From UMGS1590 sp963558655 (GTDB lineage Bacteria; Bacillota; Peptococcia; Peptococcales; Peptococcaceae): 64,000 nt of DNA. The stretch covers positions 14,660 to 78,659 of the forward strand of contig CAUWHJ010000014.1 of the NCBI GenBank assembly GCA_963558655.1, written 5' to 3'. The notes beneath the pieces were generated by a model. That model was not told the DNA's origin. It searched no databases and worked only from the letters and a program-made list of their open reading frames with translations. Positions within the stretch are counted from its first letter, which is position 1; each line of letters opens with the position of its first letter. A program made the translations under genes and the position numbers. Of the stretch, positions 32,138-40,879 are shown piece after piece.

Positions 32138-32794
32138 ATGATGAATTTTAAAGATTTGCCAAATCTGGAACCGTGTTTTTTCAAAAAAGGCTCGGTGTTA
32201 ATTCAAGATGGGGATAGGGTGGATTATGTCTATTATTTACGGAAGGGGACGGTTTATAGAGAAATTGTTACTGATACCGGTGTTGAAAGCATTTTGTCGT
32301 GCAAAGAAGGCGGCGGGCTTACGGATTCTATCATTGGTATTCTTTTGCTCTATGGTCACGAAGCGCCATATATTTCCGGCAATAATTTTGTTGCTGGCAC
32401 CGATTGCTATTGTTTGCGTATTCCCGTGGATGTGATTAAAGGGTATTTGCATACGCGACCAGAGCTTTTAGAGGAGCTTGTAGGCACGGCCATTCATGAA
32501 TGTGGGTATTTGATGAATCTTTATCTTGGCAAGAGCGAGGCGCCAGCGCCGGCTGCGCTTTGTACATGGATGCTGGAGCGTTTGGAAAAACGGGTAGATG
32601 GGCAGTATCTGCCGAGCTACCACCATGATGATATTGCTAAGTTTCTTAATTTGCACAAGGTGACGGTATCGCGCATTTTTAGTGCGTTGCGACGTGAAGG
32701 AGTGTTGGAAAAAACAGACCATGGTTTGCGTGTGCGTGATATGAGCAGGTTGCGTGATTATGCGGATAATCGCCGTCATTTGCGCTATTCCTGA
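32138..32794 (+). CDS. Crp/Fnr-family transcriptional regulator
   Basis: 218 residues. The N-terminal half is a cyclic-nucleotide-binding-like beta roll (KKGSVLIQDGDRVDYVYYLRKGTVYRE). A helix linker follows, and the C-terminal winged helix has HHDDIAKFLNLHKVTVSRIFSALRREGVLEK. It lacks the N-terminal Cys cluster of Fnr. The ligand is unknown. It shares an operon with the TSUP exporter and lies just upstream of the arylsulfotransferase promoter, which carries a fitting palindrome. Confidence 0.85.
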   Translation: MMNFKDLPNLEPCFFKKGSVLIQDGDRVDYVYYLRKGTVYREIVTDTGVESILSCKEGGGLTDSIIGILLLYGHEAPYISGNNFVAGTDCYCLRIPVDVIKGYLHTRPELLEELVGTAIHECGYLMNLYLGKSEAPAPAALCTWMLERLEKRVDGQYLPSYHHDDIAKFLNLHKVTVSRIFSALRREGVLEKTDHGLRVRDMSRLRDYADNRRHLRYS

Positions 32795-32863
32795 CGGTGT
32801 GTGTAAAAATGGCAGACGTTTTTGTCTCTTCAAAAATATTTGTGCAAAAAAACAATAAAAAAA

Positions 32864-32905
32864 TTAACCCGGGTTATTGATTTCTTCTTAGAGCATATAT
32901 AAAAT
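32864..32905 (+). promoter_or_regulatory. Arylsulfotransferase promoter with Crp/Fnr/PrfA-like palindrome
   Basis: TTGATT (32877-32882), 17-base spacer, TAAAAT (32900-32905). Just upstream is the palindrome TTAACCCGGGTTAT (32864-32877), which fits the TTAAC-N4-GTTAA layout of Crp/Fnr-family boxes at 13 of 14 positions. Its centre is about 41.5 bases before the expected start of transcription, the class II activator position. Confidence 0.65.
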
Positions 32906-32962
32906 GGATTTATCAGTTGATGGTATTGAACATGACTGCTGAATCTCTAAGGAGGAAAATTT

Positions 32963-34456
32963 ATGAGTTCTACTATCTACCCTACTGGTACTACAATCTA
33001 TGATCCAGAAAAAGCGTGGAGCGGCTATACGCTCATGCCAATTGGCAAAGTTGGTGCTGTTTTGATCGACATGAACGGCAATGTTGTTAAAGTTTGGAAG
33101 GATTTCCAAGGCTTCCCAAATAAGCTCCTCAAGGGCGGTTATGTCATGGGCTCCCTCGGTGTTCGTGACAGTGCATTCTCTTATCAGGACCAGACAGACC
33201 TGACACAGCTTGACTGGGATGGTAACGTTGTTTGGAAATTCAATAAAAAAGAATACATCGAAGACGAAGGCAAAGAACCAATGTGGATGGCACGCCAGCA
33301 TCACGACTATCAGCGTGAAGGTAACCCAGTTGGTTACTATGTGCCAGGCATGGAATGCAAAACTGACAGTGGTAACACCTTGATTCTCTGCCATGAAACC
33401 ATCCATGACCACAAGATCAGCGATAAGCAGCTCTTAGACGATGTTTTCATCGAAGTTGACTGGGAAGGCAACATTGTTTGGGAATGGCATGTACACGATC
33501 ACTTCCGTGAACTTGGTTTCTCCCAGGCAGCAAAGAACGTTCTCTTCCGTAACCCTAACCAGCATTTCACTCAGAATGGTGAACTTGGTGACTGGATGCA
33601 CATCAACTCTATGAGCTATCTTGGGCCAAACAAATGGTATGATGCTGGTGACGAACGTTTCAAACCAGACAATATCATTTGGGATGCTCGTGAAGCTAAT
33701 ATTCTTGCTATCATTGACAAGGAAACTGGTAAGATTGTTTGGAAACTTGGTCCAGACTTCACTGAAACCAAAGAAAGCCGTCGCATCGGTCAGATCATTG
33801 GTCAGCATCATGTTCACATGATTCCAAAAGGTCTGCCAGGTGAAGGTAACATCCTTATCTTCGATAACGGTGGCTGGGCTGGTTATGGTCTGCCTGACCG
33901 CATGAGTGTCGATGGTACCAAAGTTGATATTCGTGACCACTCCAGAATCCTCGAAATCGACCCAACCACGCTCAAGGTTGTTTGGAGCTATGTTGGTGGC
34001 GATACCCACAAAGGCGCTATGGGCGCATTCATCACCAATACCAGATTCTACAGCCAGCTTATCAGTGCTGCACAGCGTTTGCCTAATGGTAACACGCTGA
34101 TTACCGAAGGTTGCTGCTCCAGAATCTTTGAAGTAACCCCAGATAAAGAAGTTGTTTGGGAATACATCGCTCCATTCAATAAGGAAAATGATGGTCTGTT
34201 TGTATATCGTGCATATCGTTATCCATACGATTATGTACCACAGCTTGACAAGCCAGAAGAAGTGCCTGTTAAGCCTCTTGACATCACCACTTTCCGTGTT
34301 CCTGGCGCTGCTGAAGGTATGCTCCAGAACTTCACTGAAGTTCCAGAAGCGCTTGGTTATACCTCTGAAATGGCAGCTTGCGTAACCGACGATCAGATTG
34401 AAGACGGCGCAAGCGAAGCTGATCCAGATGATGAAGTAACTGGCGCTAAATTCTAA
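32963..34456 (+). CDS. Arylsulfotransferase (ASST-like), cytoplasmic form
   Basis: 497 residues with beta-propeller repeats seen as VLIDMNGNVVKVW, LTQLDWDGNVVWKF, FIEVDWEGNIVWEWH and ILAIIDKETGKIVWKLG. A conserved block GQHHVHMIPKGLPGEGN with LIFDNGGWAGYG holds likely active-site histidines. ASST enzymes move a sulfuryl group from an aryl sulfate to another phenol without PAPS. Known enterobacterial ASST is periplasmic; here no signal peptide is visible, so the enzyme seems to stay inside the cell. A strong AAGGAGGAAA site and biased codon use suggest high expression. It is transcribed alone. Confidence 0.85.
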   Translation: MSSTIYPTGTTIYDPEKAWSGYTLMPIGKVGAVLIDMNGNVVKVWKDFQGFPNKLLKGGYVMGSLGVRDSAFSYQDQTDLTQLDWDGNVVWKFNKKEYIEDEGKEPMWMARQHHDYQREGNPVGYYVPGMECKTDSGNTLILCHETIHDHKISDKQLLDDVFIEVDWEGNIVWEWHVHDHFRELGFSQAAKNVLFRNPNQHFTQNGELGDWMHINSMSYLGPNKWYDAGDERFKPDNIIWDAREANILAIIDKETGKIVWKLGPDFTETKESRRIGQIIGQHHVHMIPKGLPGEGNILIFDNGGWAGYGLPDRMSVDGTKVDIRDHSRILEIDPTTLKVVWSYVGGDTHKGAMGAFITNTRFYSQLISAAQRLPNGNTLITEGCCSRIFEVTPDKEVVWEYIAPFNKENDGLFVYRAYRYPYDYVPQLDKPEEVPVKPLDITTFRVPGAAEGMLQNFTEVPEALGYTSEMAACVTDDQIEDGASEADPDDEVTGAKF

Positions 34457-34475
34457 TCATAGATTACTATGTATA

Positions 34476-34508
34476 ACGACCGCTTCGTAGAGAAGTGGTC
34501 GTTTTTTT
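34476..34508 (+). terminator. Terminator of the arylsulfotransferase gene
   Basis: 11-bp stem ACGACCGCTTC/GAAGTGGTCGT (one G-U) and seven Ts. Confidence 0.88.
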
Positions 34509-34570
34509 ATTGGTGGAAGGGTGAAAAAATAGCGCCGTTATTGTTTTTGAGATATGATGGCTCAATAAAG

Positions 34571-34604
34571 AAAAACAGCTACATCGCTTTTGGTCGATGT
34601 AGCC
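34571..34604 (-). terminator. Terminator of the reverse-strand fau gene
   Basis: 9-bp stem GCTACATCG/CGATGTAGC, with a T-run after it on the minus strand (TGTTTTTC). Confidence 0.75.
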
Positions 34605-34610
34605 GTTTTG

Positions 34611-35195
34611 TTATTGATGAAAGGGTTGACGTGTAAGAATATGCGTGCTGGGTGTCCAGATTTCTGGCAGACGATAGTCTGTGGGTTCGGAGGGGAGAGG
34701 GGCGCCGACAAGCTGGCAATCAAAACCACAGGCGAGAATGGTGCAGTGAGATGGGAGCGTTGGTAAAAAGCGGTCGTAATAACCGGCGCCGTAACCTAAA
34801 CGCGTGCCGTAAGGGTCGAAAAGAAGTCCAGGAACCAGACAGAAGTCGATGCTTTCGAGAGGCAATGGTTCAAGTGCGTTCGGTGCAATTTCGCGCAGGT
34901 TGCCGATGGTGGTGACTAAGGGAGTGTCTTTGGTGTAACGGCAAACGCTCATGCAATGGTCTGCCTCACAGTGTGTGAGAGCGACGATTTTGTTGTTCGC
35001 CCAGGCTGCTTGAATGAGAGCGGCGGTGGACCACTCGCTGCCAAAACTTAGATAGAGCAATACGGTTTTAGCTCGCTGCCAGCGTGGGTCATGAATGAGA
35101 TGGTGCGTGAGGATGGTTTCTTGGCTGATGCGTTCGGCATTTGACAGCGTTTTGCGGCGCTGCTTTCCTTTGTTGCGCCATTCGTCTTTTGTCAT
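34611..35195 (-). CDS. fau: 5-formyltetrahydrofolate cyclo-ligase
   Basis: 194 residues with the family marks: WRNKGKQRRKTLS at the start, VLLYLSFGSEWSTAAL, LVPGLLFDPYGTRLGYGAGYYDRFL (ATP/folate-binding loop with G-x-G-x-G-Y-Y-D) and the final CGFDCQL. It converts 5-formyl-THF to 5,10-methenyl-THF using ATP. The start is the second ATG, 7 bases after AGGAGG. It is transcribed opposite to both neighbours. Confidence 0.92.
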   Translation of the reverse strand: MTKDEWRNKGKQRRKTLSNAERISQETILTHHLIHDPRWQRAKTVLLYLSFGSEWSTAALIQAAWANNKIVALTHCEADHCMSVCRYTKDTPLVTTIGNLREIAPNALEPLPLESIDFCLVPGLLFDPYGTRLGYGAGYYDRFLPTLPSHCTILACGFDCQLVGAPLPSEPTDYRLPEIWTPSTHILTRQPFHQ

Positions 35196-35294
35196 AATCA
35201 TTCCTCCTTGCTATCAGTATAGCGCGGATGTGGCTGTTCGACAAGAAACGGCGGCTAAGACTGTGTGAAATTGGCAAAAAACGTAAATCTCCTC

Positions 35295-35325
35295 TTGCAA
35301 TTTTTGATAAGTGTGTTATTATAAT
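35295..35325 (+). promoter_or_regulatory. groESL promoter
   Basis: TATAAT at 35320-35325, with TTGCAA (35295-35300) as a widely spaced -35 (19 bases); TATTAT at 35317 would give 16. It is followed directly by CIRCE. Confidence 0.65.
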
Positions 35326-35333
35326 ATCAGTGG

Positions 35334-35360
35334 TTAGCACTCGAGTAATTAGAGTGCTAA
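35334..35360 (+). promoter_or_regulatory. CIRCE operator (HrcA binding site)
   Basis: TTAGCACTC-N9-GAGTGCTAA, an exact match to the consensus, between promoter and groES start. HrcA repression of groESL with heat-shock release follows from established knowledge. Confidence 0.97.
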
Positions 35361-35398
35361 CAAAAGATTTGAGAATCAATTTGAGGAGGCTCTTATTT

Positions 35399-35686
35399 AT
35401 GAATATCAAACCATTGGGCGATAAAGTTGTTGTAAAACCAGCAAAGGTTGAAGAAAAAACAGAAAGCGGCATCATTCTGCCGGGTTCTGCTCAGGAAAAG
35501 CCACATCAGGGGACTGTTGTTGCAGTTGGCCCTGGCCCTAGAGATGAAAAAGGTAACCACATCGCTTTGGACGTTAAAGAAGGCGATCGTGTCATCTACG
35601 GCAAATTTGGTGGCGTAGATCTCAAGTATGACAACGAAGATTACATTGTTCTTTCGGAAAAAGATATTCTCGTCGTTTTAGACTAA
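35399..35686 (+). CDS. groES: Co-chaperonin GroES
   Basis: 95 residues, starting MNIKPLGDKVVVKP after TTGAGGAGG. The mobile loop (ESGIILPGSAQEKPHQG) and the end DYIVLSEKDILVVLD are normal. It caps the GroEL ring. It lies 35 bases before groEL. Confidence 0.97.
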   Translation: MNIKPLGDKVVVKPAKVEEKTESGIILPGSAQEKPHQGTVVAVGPGPRDEKGNHIALDVKEGDRVIYGKFGGVDLKYDNEDYIVLSEKDILVVLD

Positions 35687-35721
35687 TCTTGAACACAAGC
35701 AATTAGGAGGCAATTCTTATT

Positions 35722-37347
35722 ATGGCAAAAGAAATTCGTTTTGATGCAGAAGCGCGTGCTGCGCTTGAAGTTGGTGTCAATGCTGTTGCAGATGCTGTAC
35801 GTGTAACGCTTGGGCCTAAAGGTCGCAATGTGGTTCTTTCTCGTCCTTATGGTGCCCCAACCATTACTAATGATGGTGTAACGATTGCACGTGAAATTGA
35901 TTTGGAAGATCCATTTGAAAATATGGGTGCTCAGCTGCTCAAGGAAGTATCCATTAAGACCAATGATGTAGCAGGTGATGGGACTACCACCGCAACTGTT
36001 CTTGCACAAGCTATGGTACGCGAAGGTTTGAAGAATATTGCTGCTGGTGCTAACCCAATGATCCTGAGAAAGGGTATGCAGGCTGCTTGCAACCGTGCAG
36101 TTGAAGAAATCCATAAGATTAGCCAGCCAATCAAGAGCAAAGAAGCCATCGCTCAGGTTGCTGCTATTTCTTCTGCTGATGATGAAATTGGTAAATTGAT
36201 TGCAGACGCAATGGAAACTGTTGGTAATGATGGTGTTATCACGGTTGAAGATTCCAAGACTTTCGGTACGTCCATGGAAGTGGTTGAAGGGATGCAGTTT
36301 GACCGTGGGTACATTTCTCCATATATGGTGACCAACACCGAAAAGATGAGTGCTGTACTCGATGAACCATACATTCTCGTAACGGATAAGAAGATCTCTA
36401 ACATTCAGGACATTCTGCCTGTACTTGAACAGATTGTTAAGACCGGTAAAGCACTCCTCATTATTGCTGAAGATGTGGAAGGCGAAGCACTCACCACAAT
36501 GATTCTTAACCGTCTGCGTGGTACCTTTACTTGCGTGGCTGTTAAGGCACCTGGTTTTGGCGATCGTCGTAAAGAAATGCTGAAGGACATTGCAGCTCTC
36601 ACTGGTGCTACTGTTGTGACCGATGAACTTGGTTACAAGTTAGAAGATACCACCATTGATATGCTTGGTGCTGCACGTCAGGTTACTGTTGATAAAGACA
36701 ACACTACTATTGTTGATGGTCGTGGCGACAAGGCTGCTATTGAAGCACGTGTGGATCAGATTCGTCGTCTGATCGAAGAAACCACTTCCGATTTCGATCG
36801 TGAAAAATATCAGGAACGTCTCGCTAAACTCGCTGGTGGCGTTGCTGTGCTCCAAGTTGGTGCTGCTACTGAAACCGAACTCACTGAAAAGAAACATCGC
36901 ATTGAAGATGCACTTTCTGCAACCAAGGCTGCTGTTGAAGAAGGTATCGTAGCGGGTGGTGGTACTGCTCTGCTCGATATTCAGGCTACCCTTGATGAAG
37001 TGACCTTTGAAGAAGCTGATGCAATGACTGGTGTGGCTATTGTTAAGAAAGCACTTGAAGCACCTGTTCGTCAGATTGCTGAAAATGCCGGCGTTGAAGG
37101 CAGCGTTGTTTGCGAACGTGTAAAATCTCTGCCTGTTGGTGAAGGTTACAACGCATTGAAAGATGATTATGAAAATATGATTGATGTAGCTGGCGTTATC
37201 GACCCGGCAAAAGTTACACGTAGTGCCTTGCAGAATGCTGTATCTATTGCCAGCATGATTTTGACCACCGAAACCCTCGTGGCTGACGTGAGCAAGGAAG
37301 ATCCAAACGCAGCGGCAGCAGCTGCTGGCGGCATGGGCATGATGTAA
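35722..37347 (+). CDS. groEL: Chaperonin GroEL
   Basis: 541 residues. TLGPKGRNVVLSRPYGAPTITNDG, GDGTTTATVLAQ and the ATPase loop are present, and it ends in GGMGMM. It folds proteins in an ATP-driven double ring with GroES. Same operon as groES under CIRCE control. Confidence 0.98.
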   Translation: MAKEIRFDAEARAALEVGVNAVADAVRVTLGPKGRNVVLSRPYGAPTITNDGVTIAREIDLEDPFENMGAQLLKEVSIKTNDVAGDGTTTATVLAQAMVREGLKNIAAGANPMILRKGMQAACNRAVEEIHKISQPIKSKEAIAQVAAISSADDEIGKLIADAMETVGNDGVITVEDSKTFGTSMEVVEGMQFDRGYISPYMVTNTEKMSAVLDEPYILVTDKKISNIQDILPVLEQIVKTGKALLIIAEDVEGEALTTMILNRLRGTFTCVAVKAPGFGDRRKEMLKDIAALTGATVVTDELGYKLEDTTIDMLGAARQVTVDKDNTTIVDGRGDKAAIEARVDQIRRLIEETTSDFDREKYQERLAKLAGGVAVLQVGAATETELTEKKHRIEDALSATKAAVEEGIVAGGGTALLDIQATLDEVTFEEADAMTGVAIVKKALEAPVRQIAENAGVEGSVVCERVKSLPVGEGYNALKDDYENMIDVAGVIDPAKVTRSALQNAVSIASMILTTETLVADVSKEDPNAAAAAAGGMGMM

Positions 37348-37406
37348 TTTTATAGATTGCATAGGCTGGTTAATTCCCTAGAGCCTGTGGTATAATTGAA
37401 CAAAGC

Positions 37407-37449
37407 CAACAAGCGGAGCCTTCGTGGGCCTTCCGCTTGTTGTGTTTAT
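37407..37449 (+). terminator. Terminator of groESL
   Basis: 11-bp stem CAACAAGCGGA/TCCGCTTGTTG with a 14-base loop, then TGTTTAT. The T-run is weak. Confidence 0.65.
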
Positions 37450-37484
37450 AGCGAGTTTTTCATAGGAAAGGGGTATGAGTTTCA

Positions 37485-38339
37485 ATGAGTCAATGTGAAG
37501 GTTGCGCTTCTGCCAGCACCTGCGGTGGTTCTTGCCCAAGCGGTCAGGAACAACAGCTGACGGAAGCCCAGAAACATACCAATATTAAAAACATCATTGT
37601 AGTTATGAGCGGTAAGGGCGGCGTTGGTAAATCCAGCTTCTCTTCTGTGCTCGCCATGGCGTTGCGTAAACGTGGCTTTGAAGTTGGTCTGCTTGATGCC
37701 GACATTACTGGTCCAAGTATTCCAAAACTTTTTGGTGTCAACCATCAGCCTGCCATGGGTGAATATGGCATTGAGCCAATCGAAAGCAAATCAGGCATTA
37801 AGCTCATGAGTATGAACTTTTTACTGCCACATGATGATGATCCTGTTGTTTGGCGTGGTGCACTGATTACTGGCGTGGTACAGCAGTTTATTACCGATGT
37901 TTGCTGGGGCGAATTGGACTACTTGGTGGTAGACCTGCCACCAGGAACTGGTGATGTGCCACTGACCATCATGCAGAGCCTTAAAGTTGGCGGTGTGCTT
38001 ATGGTAACAACGCCGCAGGGGCTTTCTAACATGGTTGTGCGTAAAGGACTCAAGATGATTGAGCTTATGAATGTGCCTGCGCTTGGTATTGCTGAAAACA
38101 TGAGCTATCTGCGTTGCGATCATTGCGGCGAACGCATCAATCTTTTTGGGGAAAGTCATGTACAGGAAACCTGTGACGCATTCCAAGTTCCGTTGATTGG
38201 TCAGTTCCCACTTGATCCACATCTGGCAGAAATGGGCGATGCTGGTGATATCGAAGCGTATGATGGCGAAGTGCTTTCGTTGATGACAGAAAACCTTGAT
38301 CGTCTCCTGAAAGGGCTTGGCGAAGGTTTAATGGAATAA
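37485..38339 (+). CDS. Mrp/NBP35-type Fe-S cluster carrier ATPase
   Basis: 284 residues. The N-terminal Cys-rich stretch (CEGCASASTCGGSCPSG) is followed by the deviant Walker A VMSGKGGVGKSS (around residues 41-52) and the P-loop ATPase core LLDADITGPSIPKLFG, DYLVVDLPPGTGD and a CxxC (LRCDHCGE) near residue 208. It delivers [4Fe-4S] clusters, fitting the several Fe-S enzymes of the window. Confidence 0.9.
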   Translation: MSQCEGCASASTCGGSCPSGQEQQLTEAQKHTNIKNIIVVMSGKGGVGKSSFSSVLAMALRKRGFEVGLLDADITGPSIPKLFGVNHQPAMGEYGIEPIESKSGIKLMSMNFLLPHDDDPVVWRGALITGVVQQFITDVCWGELDYLVVDLPPGTGDVPLTIMQSLKVGGVLMVTTPQGLSNMVVRKGLKMIELMNVPALGIAENMSYLRCDHCGERINLFGESHVQETCDAFQVPLIGQFPLDPHLAEMGDAGDIEAYDGEVLSLMTENLDRLLKGLGEGLME

Positions 38340-38345
38340 TTGTTG

Positions 38346-38374
38346 AATCCCGTGCGTATGCGCGGGATTTTTTG
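38346..38374 (+). terminator. Terminator of the Mrp gene
   Basis: Stem AATCCCG/CGGGATT with adjoining GCGTATGC hairpin and a T-run. Confidence 0.85.
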
Positions 38375-38597
38375 CTTGAATGGTATTTGTTCGCAAAGAA
38401 ACTTGGGATGTTTGGCTGTTGGCGCTGGCTTCACTTTGGGTTGTGGGCTGTAACGAAAACATCACCCTTTATTTTGGCTGAAATAGAACTTGAGAATTTC
38501 TCATTCATTTGTTACCATGGAAAGGTATTATATGAGCGGAAGTATGCCGCTGACGAAACATTGTTAATTGTTATTGACCATAGAGGGGATTTTGTAT

Positions 38598-40457
38598 ATG
38601 TGTGGATTTGTAGGTTATTTGCCTGGTAGCATAACTCGGAACTATGACGATGAAACCATTATTCAGCAGATGATGGATACCATTCGCCATCGCGGGCCGG
38701 ACAGTGGTGGGTATCATATTGCAGAGCAGGCGGTGTTGGGATTTCGTCGTTTGACAATTATTGACTTGAGTGATGCAGGCAATCAGCCGCTTTTTGATGA
38801 AAGCGGGCGTTATACGCTTGTTTTTAATGGAGAGATTTATAATCATAAAGATATTCGTGCTGAACTGGAAGCGAAGGGGTATCATTTCAAGAGTCATACC
38901 GACAGTGAAGTGCTCGTACATGGCTATGCCGAATGGCAAGAAGGTATTCTTGATAAGGTGCGGGGTATGTTTGCTTTTGCCATTTGGGACGAACAGGAAA
39001 AGAGCCTTTTTTTGGCACGCGATATGTTTGGCATTAAGCCACTGTATTATGGAAAAGCATCAAACGATGGCACTTTTTTCTTTGGGTCTGAAATTAAGAG
39101 CTTTTTGCCGCATCCGTCTTTTGTGAAAGAAGTGAATAAGAATGCGGTGTTGCCTTATCTTACGTTCCAATATCCGGTAACGAATGAAACTTTTTTCAAA
39201 GATATCTATAAATTGGAACCAGGAACCTGGATGCGCGTTGATGCACAGGGGCGTATGACCCGTAAGCGTTACTGGGATTTTGAATTTAATGGCACCGATG
39301 AATCTTTGGAAAGTTACATTCAACAGATTTCAGATGTGCTTAAGGATTCGGTGAAGGTGCATAAGATTGCTGATGTACCGGTGGGGGCGTTCCTTTCAGG
39401 TGGCATTGACTCGAGCTATATTACGGCGCTGTTCAAGCCGAAAAACACCTTCTCTGTCGGCTTTGGAGATTATGAAGGGCGTTTTAATGAGACGGATTTG
39501 GCACATCGCCTCTCAGAAATTCTTGGCTTTAATCATCACATTCGCCTGATTGGTGCTGACGATTTCTTTGATGCGCTGCCGGCTATTCAATATCATCTCG
39601 ATGAACCGCAATCCAATCTTTCGACCGTGCCGCTGTATTTCCTTACGAAACTTGCCAGTGAACATGTTACAGTAGTGCTTTCCGGCGAAGGTGCCGATGA
39701 GCTTTTTGGCGGATATGAAAGCTATATGCGTACACCGCATTTGCAGATGTATGATCGCATAGTGCCGCATGGCATTCGTCGCGGATTGTGCAAGGTGGCT
39801 CGGCATCTGCCAAACAATCGTCTTACTGATCTGATGGTGCGTGGCGGCCAAACGCCGGAAGAGTATTTCATTGGACAAGCGAAAGTCTTTCCGGAAGATG
39901 AGGCACGTGCTGTGCTTAAAGCACCATTTCGCAATGGCGTAACTGTAAGTGAACTGACGGCGCCGGTGTATCAGAGCGTTAAAGATAAAGATGACGTCAC
40001 TAAGATGATGACCATTGATATGCGCCTTTGGTTGCCGGGCGATATTTTGCTTAAGGCAGATAAAATGAGCTCTGCACATTCTTTGGAGCTGCGTGTACCG
40101 TTCCTTGATAAAGACGTTATGAAGGTAGCGGAAAAGATACCAACGAAATTCCGCATTAAAGATGGTCTTAGTAAATATGCGCTTCGCAAAGCAGCACTTG
40201 CCGAATTGCCGGAAGAATGGGCGCGACGTCCAAAAAATGGATTTCCTGTTCCGATTCGCGATTGGTTAAAACAAGAAAAATATTATAATTATGTGAAAGA
40301 AATCTTTGAATCGCCAGAAGCAGGCATCTTTTTCGATCAGGAAAAATTGTTGGGCTATCTCGATGAACATTATCAAGGAAAAGCCATGCGCCAGCGCTAT
40401 ATTTACACAGCAATGTCGCTTATTCTCTGGTATCGTGAATATTTCATAAAGCGTTAA
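38598..40457 (+). CDS. asnB: Asparagine synthase (glutamine-hydrolysing)
   Basis: 619 residues. Cys2 (MCGFVGYLPG) is the glutaminase nucleophile after Met removal. RHRGPDSGGYH and FNGEIYNHKDIR mark the N-terminal amidotransferase. The synthetase domain has the pyrophosphate loop VGAFLSGGIDSSY and VVLSGEGADELFGGYE. It makes Asn from Asp, Gln and ATP. ATG 38598 follows GAGGGG; the AsnB start motif requires this Met-Cys. Confidence 0.95.
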   Translation: MCGFVGYLPGSITRNYDDETIIQQMMDTIRHRGPDSGGYHIAEQAVLGFRRLTIIDLSDAGNQPLFDESGRYTLVFNGEIYNHKDIRAELEAKGYHFKSHTDSEVLVHGYAEWQEGILDKVRGMFAFAIWDEQEKSLFLARDMFGIKPLYYGKASNDGTFFFGSEIKSFLPHPSFVKEVNKNAVLPYLTFQYPVTNETFFKDIYKLEPGTWMRVDAQGRMTRKRYWDFEFNGTDESLESYIQQISDVLKDSVKVHKIADVPVGAFLSGGIDSSYITALFKPKNTFSVGFGDYEGRFNETDLAHRLSEILGFNHHIRLIGADDFFDALPAIQYHLDEPQSNLSTVPLYFLTKLASEHVTVVLSGEGADELFGGYESYMRTPHLQMYDRIVPHGIRRGLCKVARHLPNNRLTDLMVRGGQTPEEYFIGQAKVFPEDEARAVLKAPFRNGVTVSELTAPVYQSVKDKDDVTKMMTIDMRLWLPGDILLKADKMSSAHSLELRVPFLDKDVMKVAEKIPTKFRIKDGLSKYALRKAALAELPEEWARRPKNGFPVPIRDWLKQEKYYNYVKEIFESPEAGIFFDQEKLLGYLDEHYQGKAMRQRYIYTAMSLILWYREYFIKR

Positions 40458-40463
40458 GTAAAG

Positions 40464-40496
40464 AGCACGTTCTCACTTTGAGGGAACGTGCTTTTT
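40464..40496 (+). terminator. Terminator of asnB
   Basis: 9-bp stem AGCACGTTC/GAACGTGCT and five Ts. Confidence 0.85.
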
Positions 40497-40606
40497 ATAT
40501 TTTCTTAGATGCTTAGTTGTGCGGAATTTTTATTGGTGTGTAGTTGTTGACAAGATTTGCCATCATCGGCTGAATCTGTCATAATAGTTGGCGAGGAGGG
40601 ACGACA

Positions 40607-40879
40607 ATGGGTGAACACTATACGTATCTTGTGCGTTGTGCGGACGGAAGTTTTTACTGTGGTTATGCCACAGACCCTGTGGCGCGTGCAAAGGTGCACA
40701 ACAGTGGACGTGGTGCAAAGTATACGCGTGCCCGTTTGCCGGTCACTCTGGTTTATACAGAATCTTTTGCTACGAAGGAAGCGGCCATGAGCCGCGAGTG
40801 GCATATAAAACGCTTGAGTCATGCCCAAAAAGCGGCGTTGGTACAGGCGTATCAGAAGCAAAGAGAGGAATCCTTATGA
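40607..40879 (+). CDS. GIY-YIG nuclease superfamily protein (UPF0213/YhbQ-like)
   Basis: 90 residues: YTYLVRCADGSFYCGYATD is the GIY-YIG motif (YLV...YCG), followed by RAKVHNSGRGAKYTRARLPVTLVY, with Arg and Glu of the active site (ESFATKEAAMSREWHIKRL). The stop overlaps the polA start (ATGA), so it is co-translated with the DNA polymerase. A role in DNA processing is inferred. Confidence 0.9.
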   Translation: MGEHYTYLVRCADGSFYCGYATDPVARAKVHNSGRGAKYTRARLPVTLVYTESFATKEAAMSREWHIKRLSHAQKAALVQAYQKQREESL

